This document shows, one piece after another, positions 44,056 through 46,042 of a stretch of 46,042 nucleotides of DNA; the stretch's first letter is position 1, and each line of letters opens with the position of its first letter. A program made the position numbers and the translations under genes. The stretch lies in NCBI GenBank assembly GCA_030691635.1, contig JAUYEF010000194.1, positions 1-46,042 on the forward strand, given 5' to 3'. The notes below the pieces were generated by a model. That model saw nothing but the letters and a program-made list of their open reading frames with translations. It did not search any database and was not told the DNA's origin. Origin of the DNA: Bacillota bacterium (GTDB taxonomy: Bacteria; Bacillota; Sulfobacillia; JAUYEF01).

Positions 44056-44341
44056 CCTGGTTCACATCCGCGAGGGTGAATGCACCTTTCCACCTCAGTG
44101 AGCGCCACGCCTCAGAAAGCGCCCCCGCAACGGCTCCCAGGTCCAGGCGCAGGGAGAAGCGCCGCGCGAGGCCGGTGGGCACACGAAGAGGCAGGATCGC
44201 TCCCAGCAGTCCAAGAGGTTCCAGGATATCGTCGATGACGAAGAGCGGCAGCGGAAGGACGACCCTCCATTTGCCGGGGAACCTGAACGCCAAGATCATA
44301 AAGAGATTCTTCCGGGCCAGTCTCGGCCATATCCTGAACAT
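44024..44341 (-). CDS. Small protein of unknown function upstream of cca
   Basis: A 105-aa protein with a basic, hydrophobic N-terminal half (WPRLARKNLFMILAFRFPG, LPLPLFVIDDILEPLGLLGA) and a soluble C-terminal half (LRLDLGAVAGALSEAWRSLR). It may be membrane-associated. ATG 44341 has AGGTGG about 8 nt upstream; a GTG at 44353 overlaps it. The gene starts 31 nt after the LarA-like gene stop and runs 32 nt into cca, so it is probably translated in the same transcript. No family recognised. Confidence 0.55.
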   Translation of the reverse strand: MFRIWPRLARKNLFMILAFRFPGKWRVVLPLPLFVIDDILEPLGLLGAILPLRVPTGLARRFSLRLDLGAVAGALSEAWRSLRWKGAFTLADVNQDGMEISIRFV

Positions 44342-44372
44342 ACGTGCACCCACCTATCAGTACCGGCGGCTG

Positions 44373-45665
44373 TCAATGCCTGCCGAGCGACGGAAATGTC
44401 AAGTTGTGGTCGCGCCCGAACTCGATAGCGACCGGCCCGCCCACCACCCTTACCCAGGGACGGCTCTTGACCTGCTCGAGCAGGTTGCCGCTCACATAAA
44501 GTCTATCCACATGAAGCGTGTTCTTGATCATCATCAGCCGGAGCTCTTTGGTATTCTCAACGATTCCTGAGGCCGCCAATCCTATCGCTGCCCAGTCATT
44601 GTCCATTGCCGGCGGTATCGCGGCGCGGCCGAGGAAAGTGCTCGTCAGGCAGTTGAGGTAACTGGACTTCCGGTCATATGCTTCCGCGATCCGCGTGGTG
44701 ATCACATCGGCGAGCCCAGTGCCGGTGGCGTTCCCGTGCGATTCGGGTGAAAGGTCGAGGACGACCACTCGCTTGATCTTCGGACTCTCGGGATCCGGAA
44801 GTTCCTCCAGCCGGAAACGCCCAAGGATGTTGGTGTCCATCCCCGTGCCACTGAAATTCTTGCCCATCTCGCCCACCACCAGCACGTCGACCTTATCCGC
44901 TGGCAGCGACGGCATCATCGCCTTGGCCCTCTCCAGCAGCGAGGGCTCCGTCGCGAGGATCTTGCTCGGATGCAGGCCGATGATCTCAGCGGTCTCGTCA
45001 AACGCGTTCTCGAGAATCGCGACTCCTGCGGTCACTTTGCGGGAGGCCAGGAACACTTCCGCCATCGACGGAATCGCCTCGACCATCCCGAGAGAGCCGA
45101 GCATGTGCACGTATGTGGCGCCTCTCACCTTGCCGAGGCCGACGGTCATGCTCTTGCACAGCCCGCTCTCGATGGGGCCTCTGAAGGAAGTGTGCGGCTT
45201 GACCCTGTTAATCAGCACGATGCCGTCCGACTCAAAGGCGATGCTATCGCAATACACCTTGTGGCCCTTGCCGGTGATGCCCACAAGAGTCGTATCGTCG
45301 CTCGTCACAACAGGGCAACCCACCGACTCATCCGTGACGCCCAGGCTGTGGAGCAGTTCCTTCTGCCCCACGGCCGTGCCGCCGCCGTGGCTGCCCATGG
45401 CGCCTATCACGAAGGGGCTCGCGCCCTTTGCCTTCAGCCAGTCCACGGCCGCGCGGAGAATTCTCACGTTGTTTCGGATCCCGCGGCTGCCGGCCGTGAC
45501 CGCTATACGCGCGCCGGGCCTCAGGCAAGAACTCGCGCCGCTCTCCTCAAGGGCGGCAAAAACAGCCTTCTGGATATCCTCAACCTGCGTCACGTCGAAT
45601 CGCTGCTCGATCTCGTACAGTTCAGGCAAAGCGAACGGTCCCTTCACAAGCCCTAAGGGATCCAT
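44373..45665 (-). CDS. LarA-like (DUF2088) nickel-pincer isomerase-family protein
   Basis: A 430-aa protein of the lactate racemase-like superfamily. LarA itself uses a nickel-pincer nucleotide covalently held by a lysine. Visible are the His-containing GAMGSHGGGTAVGQKELL, RVKPHTSFRGPIESGLCKSM and VGLGKVRGATYVHMLG, then GEMGKNFSGTGMDTNILGR. These fit the DUF2088/DUF362-related isomerases of unknown substrate. ATG 45665 has GGAGG 7 nt upstream; a longer ATG at 45800 would add 45 unconserved residues. No larB, larC or larE homologue is in the window, so cofactor supply must come from elsewhere if it is needed. Confidence 0.75.
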   Translation of the reverse strand: MDPLGLVKGPFALPELYEIEQRFDVTQVEDIQKAVFAALEESGASSCLRPGARIAVTAGSRGIRNNVRILRAAVDWLKAKGASPFVIGAMGSHGGGTAVGQKELLHSLGVTDESVGCPVVTSDDTTLVGITGKGHKVYCDSIAFESDGIVLINRVKPHTSFRGPIESGLCKSMTVGLGKVRGATYVHMLGSLGMVEAIPSMAEVFLASRKVTAGVAILENAFDETAEIIGLHPSKILATEPSLLERAKAMMPSLPADKVDVLVVGEMGKNFSGTGMDTNILGRFRLEELPDPESPKIKRVVVLDLSPESHGNATGTGLADVITTRIAEAYDRKSSYLNCLTSTFLGRAAIPPAMDNDWAAIGLAASGIVENTKELRLMMIKNTLHVDRLYVSGNLLEQVKSRPWVRVVGGPVAIEFGRDHNLTFPSLGRH

Positions 45666-45847
45666 GAGACCACCTCCGTTATTTCGATCCACTATCCTGC
45701 GTCCAGTGCGGAACAAGTTTCGCCGGGATTGGTTCCTGATGGCGCACCCAATATCCTCCTTGACGCGGGCCAAGGGCGCTGGGTGCGGAAGTTCCAGCAC
45801 TCCGCGCCTCGGCTGAGAAAGAAGACCGCGCCTCCGTGTAGTTGCCT

Positions 45848-45876
45848 TTGACTGTCTTTGCTGTTCGTGCTATGAT
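45848..45876 (+). promoter_or_regulatory. Strong promoter of the Hsp20 gene
   Basis: TTGACT (45848-45853), 17-bp spacer, TATGAT (45871-45876), each one mismatch from consensus. The start codon is 60 bp downstream. No CIRCE-type inverted repeat was found in the leader. Confidence 0.75.
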
Positions 45877-45935
45877 GTGACTGCCCTGGAATCACAGGGA
45901 GACTTAGAGAAGCCATTTGTGGGGAGGTTTGCACG

Positions 45936-46042
45936 ATGTCGATCATCAGATGGGAACCGTTCGGCAACGTCCGGCATTTGAGGAACATGGTTGACAGCCT
46001 CTTTGATGATTTTATGCCAATTGAGTGTGTCCCTGCCGTCTT
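45936..46042 (+). CDS. Small heat-shock protein (Hsp20/alpha-crystallin), partial
   Basis: The first 35 codons only; the gene leaves the window. MSIIRWEPFGNVRHLRNMVD followed by SLFDDFMP is the typical N-terminal arm of bacterial Hsp20 chaperones, which hold unfolding proteins in the cytoplasm. ATG 45936 has GGGGAGG about 8 nt upstream, and a near-consensus promoter lies at 45848-45876. The alpha-crystallin domain itself is not visible here. Confidence 0.8.
   Translation, partial: MSIIRWEPFGNVRHLRNMVDSLFDDFMPIECVPAV

Overview
The window is high-G+C bacterial chromosome, dense in genes on both strands, with many GTG and TTG starts behind strong GGAGG-type ribosome binding sites. A ydaO/yuaA-type (c-di-AMP) riboswitch, SH3-rich cell-wall hydrolases, a TIGR04076 protein, GlmL/MutL-like ATPases and a lipoprotein PstS all suggest a G+C-rich, probably anaerobic, deep-branching member of the Bacillota (Firmicutes). 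This is inferred from gene content; no rRNA or tRNA gene is present to confirm it.

Layout. 27-1709 (-): membrane-anchored SH3/GH18 glycosidase. 2151-7441 (+): an operon of an archaeal-type ornithine cyclodeaminase (LOR/SDH, TIGR00300) homologue, an M20 amidohydrolase and citrate lyase citD-citE-citF, without the usual citC/citX/citG. 7830-10966 (+): metal-response unit with promoter, palindromic operator, ArsR repressor, CadA/ZntA-type P-type ATPase and a DUF5661 protein. 11396-11729 (-): a broken small secreted-protein gene. 11962-28975: the most unusual part, see below. 29183-33558 (+): AMIN/SH3 N-acetylmuramoyl-L-alanine amidase, CheX-like protein, c-di-AMP riboswitch ahead of an unknown 125-aa gene, and a threonine dehydratase-like enzyme. 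33843-38659 (-): complete phosphate uptake operon pstS-pstC-pstA-pstB-pstB-phoU with two different PstB proteins. 38766-45665: Fpg-like protein, TIGR04076 protein, guaB, a frameshifted gene, cca, a small unknown gene and a LarA-like (DUF2088) protein. 45936-end (+): start of an Hsp20 gene behind a near-consensus promoter.

The 11962-28975 cluster looks like one system. A leftward set of nine overlapping or closely spaced genes encodes a LolD/MacB-type ATPase, a divergent GlmL-like ASKHA ATPase, a barrel-sandwich/KOW-like protein, a second GlmL-like ATPase, a second barrel/KOW-like protein, a small membrane protein, and a second ABC module (FtsX-like permease, ATPase, FtsX-like permease). Divergently, a double-length HlyD-like adaptor and two more FtsX-like permeases run rightward, ending against a convergent gene for a GGDEF-like/winged-helix regulator. 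Each GlmL-like gene overlaps its barrel/KOW partner by an ATGA, and the pair is duplicated. There is no carbon-skeleton mutase here, so the GlmL-like proteins probably do something other than mutase maintenance. I propose an uncharacterised envelope machine in which an ASKHA ATPase plus barrel protein works with paired MacB/Lol-like transporters.

Intergenic DNA carries two families of short tandem repeats with a period of about 31 bp. Each occurs at two places 26-30 kb apart, and their units contain small palindromes. Several protein-coding ends (citD, citF, cca, and the FtsX gene ending at 11962) also carry recent-looking tandem duplications of 33-39 bp.
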